Source: Berberis thunbergii
Lineage: Eukaryota > Streptophyta > Magnoliopsida > Ranunculales > Berberidaceae
Reading direction: 5' to 3'
DNA length: 64,000 nucleotides
Assembly: GCA_003290165.1 (NCBI GenBank)
Contig: QNQO01000813.1
Coordinates: 62,001 to 126,000 of the forward strand
Shown: piece after piece, positions 22,640 to 32,640 of the stretch
Numbering within the stretch: the first letter of the stretch is position 1
Layout of the letters: the number at the start of each line of letters is the position of its first letter
Position numbers and translations under genes: made by a program
Notes under the pieces: model-generated
The model's input: the letters and a program-made list of their open reading frames with translations, nothing else
Database searches by the model: none
What the model was told of the DNA's origin: nothing

Positions 22640-23230
22640 ATCCAAACTTGTTTCATCCAATCACTGATACGACTCTTCTAGTCATTGCGGTAATTGCTAT
22701 TTGTGAGGAGTCTTTATAGCAGCAAAATGACACTAGGGGGTTGTTGGTTTGTCCCCTTTTATTCTTCCAACACTGTTTTCGGTGTGGCACTTCACGCATT
22801 GATGCATTGTGGAGGATACTGCATCCATTTTGTGTATCCATGGTCTCCTGAGTAGCATATTGTATGCAATGGGAGCGTCGACGACGAGAAAATCTATCAT
22901 TAGCACTCGTTGCTCACCTAGTTCTCTGGCTTCGACTGGTAATCGGATCATTCCTAGTGGATTACATTGTTCCCCACCGAATCCTATCATAGATTGATCA
23001 CTTGGTAAGAGCATCTCAGTGGTGAACTACATCCTTCTGAAAGCTATTAGGTATATTAGGTTTGTTGAGTTGCCGATATCGATCAATACTCTTTTGATTT
23101 CCCATTTTGCTATCATGACCGAAATCACTAAAGCATCGTTGTGTGGGAAATTAACTCCATCAGCATCCTCGTTTGAGAAGGTTAGAGTCCTTTGCATTGT
23201 CTTTGTGAGTTGTGCAGATGTTTCCTAGAA
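22640..23230 (-). pseudogene. pol: TatA pol: retroviral-type aspartic protease region
   Basis: Motifs on the - strand: VLIDIGNSTNLIY (about 23040-23080), a variant of the active-site D-x-G-S/N-S loop; then MIGFGGEQCNPLGMIRLPV; then DAPIAYNMLLRRPWIHKMDA (about 22810-22870), the usual N.I.GRPWLH..KA near the protease C-terminus. GNS where GSS is usual, and the stops, mean it is probably inactive. Confidence 0.75.
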
Positions 23231-23379
23231 TGTGATCTTTGTGCGTAAGTCCCTGACTATGCGCTTTTTGGATCGATTGGATTGCTCATTTTCTCCTCCT
23301 GTGCCATGCAAGACGTAGATTGTTTCCTTCGCTTGCTCCTTTGAAACGATCGCTTCATTCTTGAGTTTGGAGAACTCTT

Positions 23380-23950
23380 TGAGTCATCCCTGTCTAATAT
23401 GGTGTTCAATTGTGTCTCTTACGCTGCGACAATCTTCGATATTGTGGCCGTAGTCATTGTGGAAGAGACAATTTTTGCCCTTGTTCCGCTTCTCCGGATT
23501 TTCTCTCATCTTTGGCGGCCATTTGACATCTTCTCTTCTTTCCATCACCTCGAGGATCTCGCTTCGACTTGATGTCAAAGTCGAGAATGTTCTTTCATAT
23601 TTGGTCATTCCCTGATTGCATTTGGAGCTATTGTTAGCCCGATGTTTCTTAAGCTGGACGATTTCTTCTTGAAAGTTGTTGTCTTATAAGTTTTGGATAA
23701 TCATATCTATCATTTCAATCACGCTATCCATTTGATCCATAAGCGTCTCCACTCGGGGATTCCCCATGACGTCAGAGACGTCTGAACTGTTACCTGTTGA
23801 AGTTCTCTGTCGGTATATATAATTGTCTCGAAGGTTGTCTTTGGATCAGTATTGGACAACATGTCATATCTGTCTTTGTCAGACCGAAGATTTGTGGAGT
23901 ACTCCATTGATCTTCTGTCAGGTTGTGTGAGCTTTGTCACTGAATCTTAT
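23380..23950 (-). pseudogene. gag: TatA gag relics with zinc-knuckle-like motif
   Basis: Near 23420-23470 the - strand reads CLFHNDYGHNIEDCRSV, the CxxH....GH..EDC block that follows the capsid in Tat gag proteins (TatC has YKDHGHDTEDC). An upstream frame at 23719-23940 may be the gag N-terminus. The capsid core between them is missing, so this is a deletion derivative. Confidence 0.7.
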
Positions 23951-23980
23951 TTTTAGAAAAAAAAAAAGGAAACTCATCGT

Positions 23981-23998
23981 TCCCCATGGACGACGCCA
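23981..23998 (-). other. TatA primer-binding site
   Basis: The - strand sequence TGGCGTCGTCCATGGGGA starts 3 bases from the LTR end. It shares the TGGCG...GGGGA frame of tRNA-Asp-type sites with several changes; TatC has TGGCGCCGTCGGCGGG at the same place. Confidence 0.75.
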
Positions 23999-24001
23999 AA
24001 C

Positions 24002-24567
24002 TGATGGGTCCAAAAATCGTCCTCCTGTGAGTTTAACCTGAAAACCACTGTTAGACTGCCAAATACTAGTTTTTTGGTGGCCAAAGACACTCCGATGCTT
24101 AAGTCAGTAACTCTGTTGGAAGAAGGAAGTAAATCTGGACAAAACACAGTTAAAGTTGCATACCTTTTGTCGAATGTTCCCTTTACCTTTTATAATGGTC
24201 GTAGTTAACTGTTTGTGTGACTTAAGCATGTGAGGCGCAACGGAATGAGATGTTTCTGTAACAATCTCCTCCTTAATGGAGATGCGTTCGTGGAGGCATT
24301 GGTCCCTCCACGGCTCTTTTTTGGTGCAACGTTCTTCTTCTTAATGAGAGAACGTGTGACATGCTTGGATTTGGGCTTTGATTCGTCTGGGCCTTGATTC
24401 AGATCCTGTTTACGCCTTCCTAGAGGTGGGCCTAGTTTGGGACTCTATAATCGGCCTCAATCCTTCTAGGCTTTATGAGCTGGCCCAATGGGTCGAGTGT
24501 TGTATTCTTGTGATGAGGTTTTATGCCACCTGTATAGCCATGATGCTCGGTCTATTTTGATGTATCA
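24002..24567 (-). repeat. TatA 5' LTR
   Basis: 566 bp; on the - strand it starts TGATACATCAAAATAGACC and ends GGACCCATCA. It shares GACTTAAGCATCGGAGTGTC-like sequence near the 3' end with the LTRs of TatB and TatC, and a TATA box (ATTATAAAAGG on the - strand, about 24188-24198). Confidence 0.82.
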
Positions 24568-25690
24568 TCATATTATATGTAAGGAACTCAATGATTATTA
24601 ACTTGAAATTTATGAAAATGTGTGTGAAATATGTGATTTGTTTTACTATATTATGATTATAAGAGATACTTGGTATTTAGGGGCTTCATTTAATGTGTTT
24701 AATAGGTTTATTTAGATGCATCTTATAAGGTGGTATGTCATGAAATATGTGATTTTTACTATATTATAATGTCTTTTATAGGTTTAGTAAGTTGCATCTT
24801 AAATTTTCACATATTTCATATAATGTTAAAATTTATTATATATGTTTCATGTATCTCGATTTTTTTACATTTTTTATTACACATCGAAATATTTCTCGAA
24901 ATATTTTTTTTAAATTAGGAGACTGGAATTAACTCAAAAACAAAATCATAATCCTTGGTTCTGTGCATACTAAAATTAAAACTTTAGCATATTATGTTTT
25001 AAGTTAACCCATATGTACACGTTCTCTATAATATTAAGCTCAAACGAAAGGTTATTTACCTTATGACCTCCATTATTTCATTGCCATTAATTTTCGAAAT
25101 CCAGTCTAGCACCCAATTTAGACATTAATTTTAAAGTGAAAAACATTGACCCTATCAAATCATCTATAAACTTTGTAATGACAAAATACCCAATATTTAA
25201 AGTCACGTGTTATACACACGAATATGAAAACTTGCTGAAAATTTATAATTATACCATCCAAACAATGTGATTTCTCGAAATATGTCGAAATGTCACGAAA
25301 TATTTCCTATTTTAAAGTTTTTGAAATTTCTTTTGAAATCTGAATTATGTCAAAATTTTCATGAGAAAATAAATAAATATTTAAATCTCTGTATATTTTG
25401 ATATGTTATAATATTATTTCAGTATCGAAAGTTTGTTATGCGAGTGATTCTTATGTAATATGTAGTTTATATGACACTACGCATCGTGTAAGACTTTTTA
25501 TGTAGTATTTAAGAGTTTAAAATGCATAACTTATATTGTTAAATTTAAAATAATAATCAAAATATTTTAGTTTTTTCTATATAAAACAAAATATTTCAGA
25601 AAATATTTCTTAAAATCGAGATACCGAAGTCAACTTGAAAAATGAAATCACACCATCTACAATCAAAATTGAATGTCCTACGCATTTCCA
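24568..25690. other. AT-rich unassigned DNA with a widely spaced inverted repeat
   Basis: No coding content. GTATCTCGATTTT at 24851-24863 is the reverse complement of AAAATCGAGATAC at 25612-25624. Inside, CGAAATATTTCTCGAAATATT-like words recur in both orientations. This could be an eroded foldback DNA transposon of about 775 bp, but no target duplication is visible. Confidence 0.35.
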
Positions 25691-25716
25691 AGCAACCCAT
25701 TCCCTCTGTTCTCCTT

Positions 25717-26010
25717 TCAATCAATTGGCTGTAAATAACAGACACATATCCAGCAACAATGAAGGATTTTGTGCTTGTTGATTGTGGTTAATGGAAGTTT
25801 ATTTCGCATAATCAAATCTCTATAGGCTGCATCACCTGTCAAATCAATTTGTCCTTCGTCTGTTGGATTCGTTACTTTATGTCCAACTCCTCCCCTTTCA
25901 TTGTTGGCTTGGCTATGGTCAGAAAAATTGCAAGCCTTACAATGAGAAACACCAGTTACCAGAAGAAGACACAAAGATGCCCAAGATTCTCTCTTGAAGA
26001 TATTAACTTC
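25717..26010 (-). CDS. Small unidentified ORF with a secretion-signal-like start
   Basis: The - strand frame is open for about 98 codons. It reads ESWASLCLLLVTGVSHCKA, a short hydrophobic core followed by a plausible signal-peptidase site, then a hydrophilic part (GGVGHKVTNPTDEGQIDLTG, then DAAYRDLIMRNKLP). The first ATG inside the frame is at 25974; the hydrophobic core begins slightly upstream of it. I do not recognise the family. It resembles small secreted plant peptide precursors in layout only, and could be an exon fragment or chance. It is the only non-TE-looking frame in this part of the window. Confidence 0.25.
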   Translation of the reverse strand, partial: EVNIFKRESWASLCLLLVTGVSHCKACNFSDHSQANNERGGVGHKVTNPTDEGQIDLTGDAAYRDLIMRNKLPLTTINKHKILHCCWICVCYLQPID

Positions 26011-26387
26011 TTGGATGATAAATAATCTGAGATTGGAAAAGCTAGAAGCTCATCGGCATTGCAGTAATTATAGGCTAATCTCTTGTCTTGTCTTGAGTGA
26101 ACTCTACAGTCACTTTATCAAATACCAAATTATCCTATGTAGAAGAACTTCATGAATCATCTCATGTCAAAATCTCCCACTTCAGAAGAGGTGAAGGAAG
26201 TGTGAGTGAGAGCTAGGCGATTTGGTGGGGCTCTCGCCTAACGAGTCTATGTTGCCTCGATAGGCATGTGATCGGGTTGTAGTTAGATCCTGGCCGCCTA
26301 GGCTAGATTTGTATCTTTTCAATATATAGCAGCAGCCCCGACCCGACTGTCATTGAAGCTCTCCCCTTGGTTGGGCATGGAGGGCAC

Positions 26388-27029
26388 TGTTGAGGTCAAG
26401 CCCGTTAGGGTGAATCCAACTTTGTAATTAATCAAATATAATATCAAGTTTGGTTGAATAAGGTAAAAAGTTTTCAATAAAAAACAATTTGAATAATGAT
26501 TGAGTTAACAGCTAGTTAATTAAATAAAAACAAAATTATATTTGAGGCGGTGTTAGGCGGCTGCAAACAAGTATAGATAGGTACATATAAGAGAGTTTTA
26601 TTCATAATGTTTTCAGAGAATAAGCAACAAAAAACATAATATTCTCTTTAGTGTTTGGTGCAGCTGTGTGCGTGTGGACGGTGACTTTGTGTCTGATTAT
26701 TTGGACGCGATTTTGTGCGACAAAAGTGTGACGCGTGGCTGCGATAAATACTTAGTTTTGTCGATTGATTTGGTAGAAGAAGTTGAAGGAGCTTTTAGGT
26801 TAATTTATTGTGAAGTAACCCGTGTTATTTACTCATTGTATTACTCAAGCTTTGGGCAAAAAGCTTGAGAAATTATTATACTTCTATTTATTTGATTAGT
26901 AGATTCTCTCGAATTTGCACCGTGATTTTTCCTTCACACTGAAGGGTTTTCCACGCAAATCTTGGTGTCTCGTTTATTATTGCTTTAGATTATTTCCTTG
27001 GGATTGTTTTATTGGTATTTGTCCCAACA
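26388..27029 (+). repeat. Solo LTR of a Ty1/copia element
   Basis: Starts TGTTGAGGTC and ends GTCCCAACA, 642 bp. It matches the LTRs of the copia element at 50084-55433 but in opposite orientation. Flanks GGCAC and GGCAT fit a 5-bp target duplication with one change. No internal domain is attached, so it is the product of recombination between two LTRs. It interrupts the 5' part of the LINE ORF1. Confidence 0.85.
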
Positions 27030-27909
27030 GGCATCGAAGCGCCTAAACATCCTCTCTCCTTTGCGCAAGCTTTGGGAGAGATGAAGAAGTAAGTTTTGAT
27101 GATTGTCCGACCAAGCTAGCATACCAATTTTCACAAGGAGGGAAGTCATGCGCTTGCTTTCTCTTTCAGTTCTGATGTTTCAAGAGAAGAGAAATATATA
27201 GAAGCTCATGTCATTGTCCTTAGGATTTCTAGCTTCCTGCCCTCGTAGGAGGATATTCGAAATTCGATTCATCAAGCTTGGGGGAGTTTTCGATGGGTCT
27301 GCTAGATCCGAGACATATTTTTGTTAGATTGCAATTGGAACAGCGCTTTGCAGAGACTCTTTTACCATTTGTGTTGTGAGATTCAAAGCATTCCATTGGC
27401 ATCATGGTTTTAATTTACGCATGGATCAGCGAAAACTCCTTTATGGGTTGAGTTATCGGGTCTTCCTTTGGAATATTTTCACCCAATGATTCTTAGAGCT
27501 ATTGGAGATTTATTCGGGGTCTTCCTGCATATTTATAATAGCATTAGGTGCTTTACAAGGCCAAAGCTAGCGAGCATGTGCCTAGAGATGAGGCGTTACC
27601 AACGAAATTTTGGATTGAAAATCAAAGACTAGGAGGATAATGGTAGAAAATTGTCTTCCCTAGTTTTAAATATTGCGAGCATTGTGCATTGCTCGAGCAT
27701 GATCTCAGCAACTGTAGGAAGAAGAGGGATATGTAGCAGAAAATGAAAGGAAGCAGATGAAAGGGAGAATAGTGGTAAAAATATCAAACAAAAAGTGGTT
27801 TGGAAACCTCTCGAAGATGTCCGGATTAAAGGAGCCAATGGACTTGAGCATAAGGAGGAGATTGGACCAAGTGGAACAACAAACGGAAAAGGTGTAGAGA
27901 TTCCATCTG
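27030..27909 (+). pseudogene. LINE ORF1: DUF4283-like domain and CCHC zinc knuckle
   Basis: ORF1 proteins of plant L1 elements bind the LINE RNA. Readable pieces: LSFAQALGEM (about 27055), MGLLDPRHIFVRLQLEQRF (about 27290-27350), TPLWVELSGLPLEYFHP (about 27435-27490), RAIGDLFGVFLHI, RPKLASMCLEM, then CEHCALLEHDLSNC (about 27672-27714), a CX2CX4HX4C knuckle. Several frameshifts and stops separate them. The combination of DUF4283-like core and zf-CCHC_4-type knuckle is typical of L1 ORF1. It is broken further by a hAT MITE at 27910. Confidence 0.82.
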
Positions 27910-28808
27910 CAGGGGCGGACCCAGGATTTTAGTCGAGGGGGGGGGGGCGAAATGGAAAATACTTATTAGTTGATAATAGTAGTTATCAATGGTAAAACCA
28001 ATTTTTTTTTTTACCGAAGCTAGTAACTAATAAAAAAAATTAACTATAAAAAATACAATTTTAAGCCAAAATAAGGTCACTATTGATAACCTTAGCAGTT
28101 AGCAAAAAACAAACAAACATAATAACTAGAATATATAACTAGTATCACAAAAGAATTTGTCTAGACAGCCAGACTTTAAAGCCATTTTTTGGCCAGGCTA
28201 GAGCATTTTTACACCTTTACTCATTCTCTTTAAAATACAATCACAAACGTTATCTATAGAAGGGATAAAAATGTAAAAAATAGTTTATATGAGGCTAAAA
28301 AAAATTTGAAACTTGCGAATCTAATATGATCATAATACAATTTCAAAGAAAAAATAGTTTATATGAGGCTCAAATTTTATACGAGTTGGCTAATGATATA
28401 TATTTTCATTAAATTCTATCGTTATTATTTTAGATATTAATTTAAATATTTTTTTGTTAGGAGTTTAATATTACTTGTGAAAAACAATTCATTTATTTAA
28501 TGTTAATACATTTTTATTAAACTAAATATTTTTTAATGTTTGCAATTACTAATAAAATTGCATTGAAAATAAAATAAAAAATGCACTCGAAGAGTATCGA
28601 ACTCAGGTCTTTTTCTAAAAGTGATAAACCTCCAACCACTACACAAACAAAGACATGTTTGAATATTTTCATAAACATTTAACATATTGTATTCTACATT
28701 ATATAATCGATTTTTTAAGACTAAAATATATATACTAAAAATATTTTAAAAGTTGAGGGGGGGGGGGGGGCAGCTGCCCCCGCTCGCCCCTTAGTAGGTC
28801 CGCCCATG
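27910..28808. mobile_element. hAT-type non-autonomous transposon (MITE) in LINE ORF1
   Basis: 899 bp with inverted ends CAGGGGCGGACCCAGG (left) and, read inward from the right, CATGGGCGGACCTACT. It is flanked by exact 8-bp duplications TCCATCTG at 27902-27909 and 28809-28816. Eight-bp duplications and CA...TG ends are hAT hallmarks. G-runs sit near both ends (about 27940-27949, 28757-28770). It contains no transposase. Confidence 0.88.
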
Positions 28809-28965
28809 TCCATCTGTGAATGCGAGCAACTCTAATAAGAAACAGCAGAATGTAGATAAACAAGTCGAGACTTCCACTGCCAATTTAATCAAATGGAATC
28901 CTTTCCATGCTTAGTTGAGGAGACTACCGGAAGAAGAAGAAGAAGCCTCGAGATGAACCAGTTGA

Positions 28966-29373
28966 TGTTAATAGAGAGTTAGAGATGAATCAGCAGCAGT
29001 AATTGGATAGAGATCTTTTAAAAAAATATTGCAAGGAGGTAAGGTATAAAAGCAGCGGTAAAAGGCCCTCAAAGATGAACTGGATTCGGGTAGTAATCTG
29101 AACATTGTTAAGAGTTCAAAATTTATCGAACCAGCTCCTAAACAGGTTAATTTTGTGTTGGTCATTGGGAACAAGGCAACGGTCGAGTCCTCCACAATTT
29201 CAGATGGTGCTTCAATGCCAAAAACAGTGGATCAAGCCATGTTGGGATTGAAGACCAGAGCATGCAGGATGATGCTAAGGCGGCAGAGGGGTCATTGCCG
29301 CAGGCACATAATCGAGGTGATTTGAATAGTCAACTATTGATGAATGATGACTCGAATTTAATGAACAGATAGG
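28966..29373 (+). repeat. 408-bp direct repeat, copy 1
   Basis: Runs from TGTTAATAGAGAG to GAACAGATAGG and is repeated at 30264-30671 with only a handful of substitutions and equal length. Copy 1 continues on its left into LINE ORF1; its right neighbour is foreign DNA. Confidence 0.93.
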
Positions 29374-29633
29374 TGATTTGAATATAAGATCGGACGGTTA
29401 AGATCACAAGCCCTAATATTAAAACCTAAATCTCGTTTTTTTTTTTGTTTTGATATTGCCTTATTTTTCAAACACACAGAAAGGCGAGGAGGCGAGGAAC
29501 CGAGGAAGGAGGCGAGGAACCAGAGGAGGCGAGGAATCGAGGAAGGAGGCGAGGAACCGAGGAGTCGGAAGCTCAGGACCAGGTTCGTCTCTCTCGCTCG
29601 ACTCTCACTCAGTCACTGTTGGTGTTCATTCTT

Positions 29634-29673
<40 letters not shown>

Positions 29674-30263
29674 ATTCACTGATTATTAGCCTATTTTTTG
29701 TGTGGGAAGAAGAAGAAAGAACTGTTTATTTTTTCCATCTGTTTTCCCTTTTCATTGGTACACCCTACAGTCTACACCTTCACAACATGATTTCGGTTTT
29801 CAAATAAACATATGCCCCTTGATTGAGTGAAACATTTTCAGTCTCCAAGCATGAACTCACAGTCTCACACTGTATCTACTTTCTGTGTTTGTATCTCAGG
29901 TAATGTTTGGCCTTAAACTCACGATGAATTGTTATTTTTGGTTTTCAGAACACCCAGGCACATTCATCGGATTCGGATGCATCACAGTTGAGTTGATTCC
30001 ACAACATAACTACAAGCTTGATGTTCATGCTATGAACACTCGGCATCCTGGAGGGGTATGCATCTGATTAAATGGCTTTGAATAATTTTGAGTTATCTTA
30101 TGACATTATGTTAATAATTTTTTAATAAAATATAAAAATAAAAATAAGATTTGATTGACGTGTCGCCGAGTCCCCGAATCCTAGATTTTTAAAAATTGCC
30201 GAGTCGCCGTGTCGTATCCGTATCCGATACGACATGCATATCCGAGTCCGTGCATCCTTGAAT
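29374..30263. other. 890-bp filler insert with possible captured gene fragment
   Basis: Foreign to the LINE. It holds a minisatellite of (A/G)GGCGAGGAACCGAGGA units (about 29479-29565), a poly-T run (29640-29663), and a candidate internal exon at about 29950-30056 bounded by TTTTCAG and GTATGC, one frame of which reads HPGTFIGFGCITVELIPQ. Near the right end are GTCGCCGTGTCGTATCC and GAGTCCGTGCATCC. No terminal repeats or transposase are visible. The protein is not recognised. Confidence 0.5.
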
Positions 30264-30671
30264 TGTTAATAGAGAGTTAGAGATGAATCAGCAGCAGTAA
30301 TTGGACAGAGATCTTTTTAAAAAATATTGCAAGGAGGTAAGGTATAAAAGCAGCGGTAAAAGGCCCTCAAAGATGAACTGGATTTGGGTAGTAATCTGAA
30401 CATTGTTAAGAGTTCAAAATTTATCGAACCAGCTCCTAAACAGGTTAATTTTGTGTTGGTCATTGGGAACAAGGCAACGGTCGAGTCCTCCACAATTTCA
30501 GATGGTGCTGCAATGCCAAAAACAGTGGATCAAGCCATGTTGGGATTGAAGACCAGAGCATGCAGGATGATGCTAAGGCGGCAGAGGGGTCATTGTCGCA
30601 GGCACATAATCGAGGTGATTTGAATAGTCAACTATTGATGAATGATGACTCGAATTTAATGAACAGATAGG
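30264..30671 (+). repeat. 408-bp direct repeat, copy 2
   Basis: Second copy of 28966-29373. It continues on its right into LINE sequence (GAGTTTCAGAAGAGG), while its left neighbour is the filler. The original LINE ran through one copy only. Confidence 0.93.
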
Positions 30672-30960
30672 AGTTTCAGAAGAGGATGCTAAGCTAGAGT
30701 AGAACAAAGATGCACATGATCTGGAAGGCGTAAAAGTGCAGGTTGACCTCTTTGGTTACAATATGGAGTGGCTAGACAGTAGCCACTCGTATGAAGATGA
30801 GGATTCGAACCAGTGCATATTAGATGTGGAGAAATGCGCGATATAAAAAGGAGAAAAAAGACCAAAGGAAAGAAAGAGAAAAGGAAAGAGCAAGTGCCGA
30901 TAACCCCTAGATTAGGAAAACTAATGCCTAAAAACCCAATGATCACGAGTAACAATCTAT

Positions 30961-32640
30961 TTTGAAATACAAGAGGGTCGACAAAGCTACGGTTAGTCAA
31001 ACTAAAAAGCGAGTTTTTTTTTATCATAAAGTTAAGCTTTTGATGTTGGCGGAACCTATGATTGAGGCTGATAGACTCTGGGAATCAGTCGTAAGACGTA
31101 TCCATATAATTTTGTCTCGAATGAAGCTGAAGGTGTTAAATTGTTGTAATTCTGGGGTAATGACATGGAAGAAATAGTGGTTTGATCTTCAGATCAATTG
31201 ATGCACTGTAGGGTTACTGATCTTGTTATAAATTTGGTTTATGAAGACCTTTATGACTTGATATAGACGATATTGCATTGTTTTGTTATGTGCCTTGAAT
31301 TGTTTTCAATGACTTTAATGTTAATGCGGCTCCGGAAGAAAAGATGGGAGATAATGAATCTGACTATATCACGATGGATGAGTTCACTTTGTGCTTGGGT
31401 ACTAGTGGAAGTTTTTTACTATGGATTTTTGGGTCTTAAATTTACACGGTGTAATAATAGAAGCGGTAGAGACATGATCCGGGCAGACTAGACAGTTCTT
31501 GTTAACTCAACTTGGCTGGACATTTTTCCGATAGTAAATGTCGAACACTTTTTGCGAATTTGTTTGGATCATGCGTCGATCTTAGCATCTCTCCCGTCCA
31601 TAGCTCTCTTAAATACTTCACCTTTTAGATTTCAGCGTATGTCATTACATTCAGATTTTCATAATTTTTTTGCTAATAGGTGGTGAGTAGATTTTCAGTA
31701 TCGTGATGTTCTTAAGCTAGATCTCGAATTAAAACAATTGAAGTATGGCTTAAAGAGATGGAATGAAGAAGCTTTTGGAAATGTTTTTAGCAATAACCGC
31801 TGGTTAAAGGATGAAATCCGAATGTGGGAAGTCATAACTCAATCTTCGTGGGATGTTCAAGTTGTTAACTATTTAAACAAATGTGAGGCAGAATAAAAAT
31901 AAAAAAATAAAAAATTTCTCCAAGAAGAAATTTATTGTAATCAGAAATCAGGGGAAAAATAAATTAAAGAATGAGAAGCATGTATAAAATATTTCTTTGC
32001 CTGAGTGAAAATCAAACATAAGAGAAGAACAGTTATGGAAATCACCACTCCAAATGGGATAGTTATTTCGGATCAAGCAGTCATACTTAGAGAAGCAAAT
32101 TTTTTTTTTCAGAACATTTTCACTTCGCAACTAGGGAACTAGAATGATGGTATTATGGATTATATTCCTACTCTTATATATGATGATATGTGCAACTCTT
32201 TATCTAAATCTCTCGCTCTGGAAGAGGTGAAGGAAGTATTGCTTAGTATTCCCCTAGACAATGTTCCTGGACCGAACGGTTTACCTTGAGTTTCTTATAG
32301 AGTTATATTGGTTGTTTGGGATATAGTTAGATTGGATGTTTGGGAAGCAACTAAAGATTTTTTCTCATGTTGGTCTCATTCAGGGGCCTTCATAGCAGAC
32401 TTCATAGCTCTGATTCCACAAGTAAATGTTCCAAAGTCGTTTAGTGAGTTTCATCCCATCAGTCTATGTAATGTGGTTTACAAGGTCTTAGTAAAACTAT
32501 ATGTGATAGGCTGGCAATGATTTTTCTAGATATTATCTCAGATGAACATGGAGCTTTTGTGAAAGGTAGAATCATTTATGAGAATATAGGATTGGCTCAG
32601 GAATTGAAAATAGTTTCAGTGAATTATACAATAACAACCT
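30961..32640 (+). pseudogene. LINE ORF2: endonuclease end and first part of reverse transcriptase
   Basis: ORF2 nicks DNA and copies LINE RNA. Visible in order: CNNRSGRDMIRA and LVNSTWLDIFPIVNVEHF (endonuclease C-terminal half, about 31450-31560), LDHASILASL (the SDH-like active-site region; the usual SDH is LDH here), KYGLKRWNEEAFGNVF (about 31740-31790), EEVKEVLLSIPLDNVPGPNG (about 32225-32280), FIALIPQVNVPKSFSEFHPI (RT motif 1-2, about 32400-32460) and SLCNVVYKVLVK, then HGAFVKGRIIYENI across frames. Many stops and frameshifts. The sequence ends near 32640 before the catalytic YADD box. Confidence 0.85.

Larger units (their letters stand above)
22226..24567 (-). mobile_element. TatA: truncated Tat-type Ty3/gypsy element
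   Basis: On the - strand: 5' LTR (24002-24567), primer site, leader, gag relics, protease and the segment before RT. The rest of pol and the 3' LTR are lost at the junction with the RTE LINE near 22226-22260. Its LTR begins TGATACATCAAAATAGACCG on the - strand, like the 3' LTR of TatC (48841), so both belong to one family in opposite orientations. No target duplication can be tested. Confidence 0.82.
28817..30960 (+). pseudogene. LINE ORF1 C-terminal part, interrupted by a duplication with filler
   Basis: Continues ORF1 after the MITE. One segment reads SNLNIVKSSKFIEPAPKQVN, then VNFVLVIGNKATVESSTI. This segment occurs twice (28966-29373 and 30264-30671) around an 890-bp insert. After 30671 the frame carries lysine-rich sequence and then gives way to the ORF2 start region. 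The C-terminal half of L1 ORF1 is poorly conserved, so assignment rests on position. Confidence 0.6.

Noticed and set aside
22809..23228. + strand ORFs at 22193-23228
   Set aside because: Mirror frames of the TatA protease and pre-RT region, which read with clear motifs on the - strand.
27290..27720. DUF4283/zinc-knuckle frame as a possible host gene
   Set aside because: Same domain pair is standard for L1 ORF1; it is broken and followed by LINE endonuclease and RT.
29450..29807. ORFs across the poly-T run in the filler
   Set aside because: Poly-Phe translation artefact of the T-run; only the candidate exon further right is considered.
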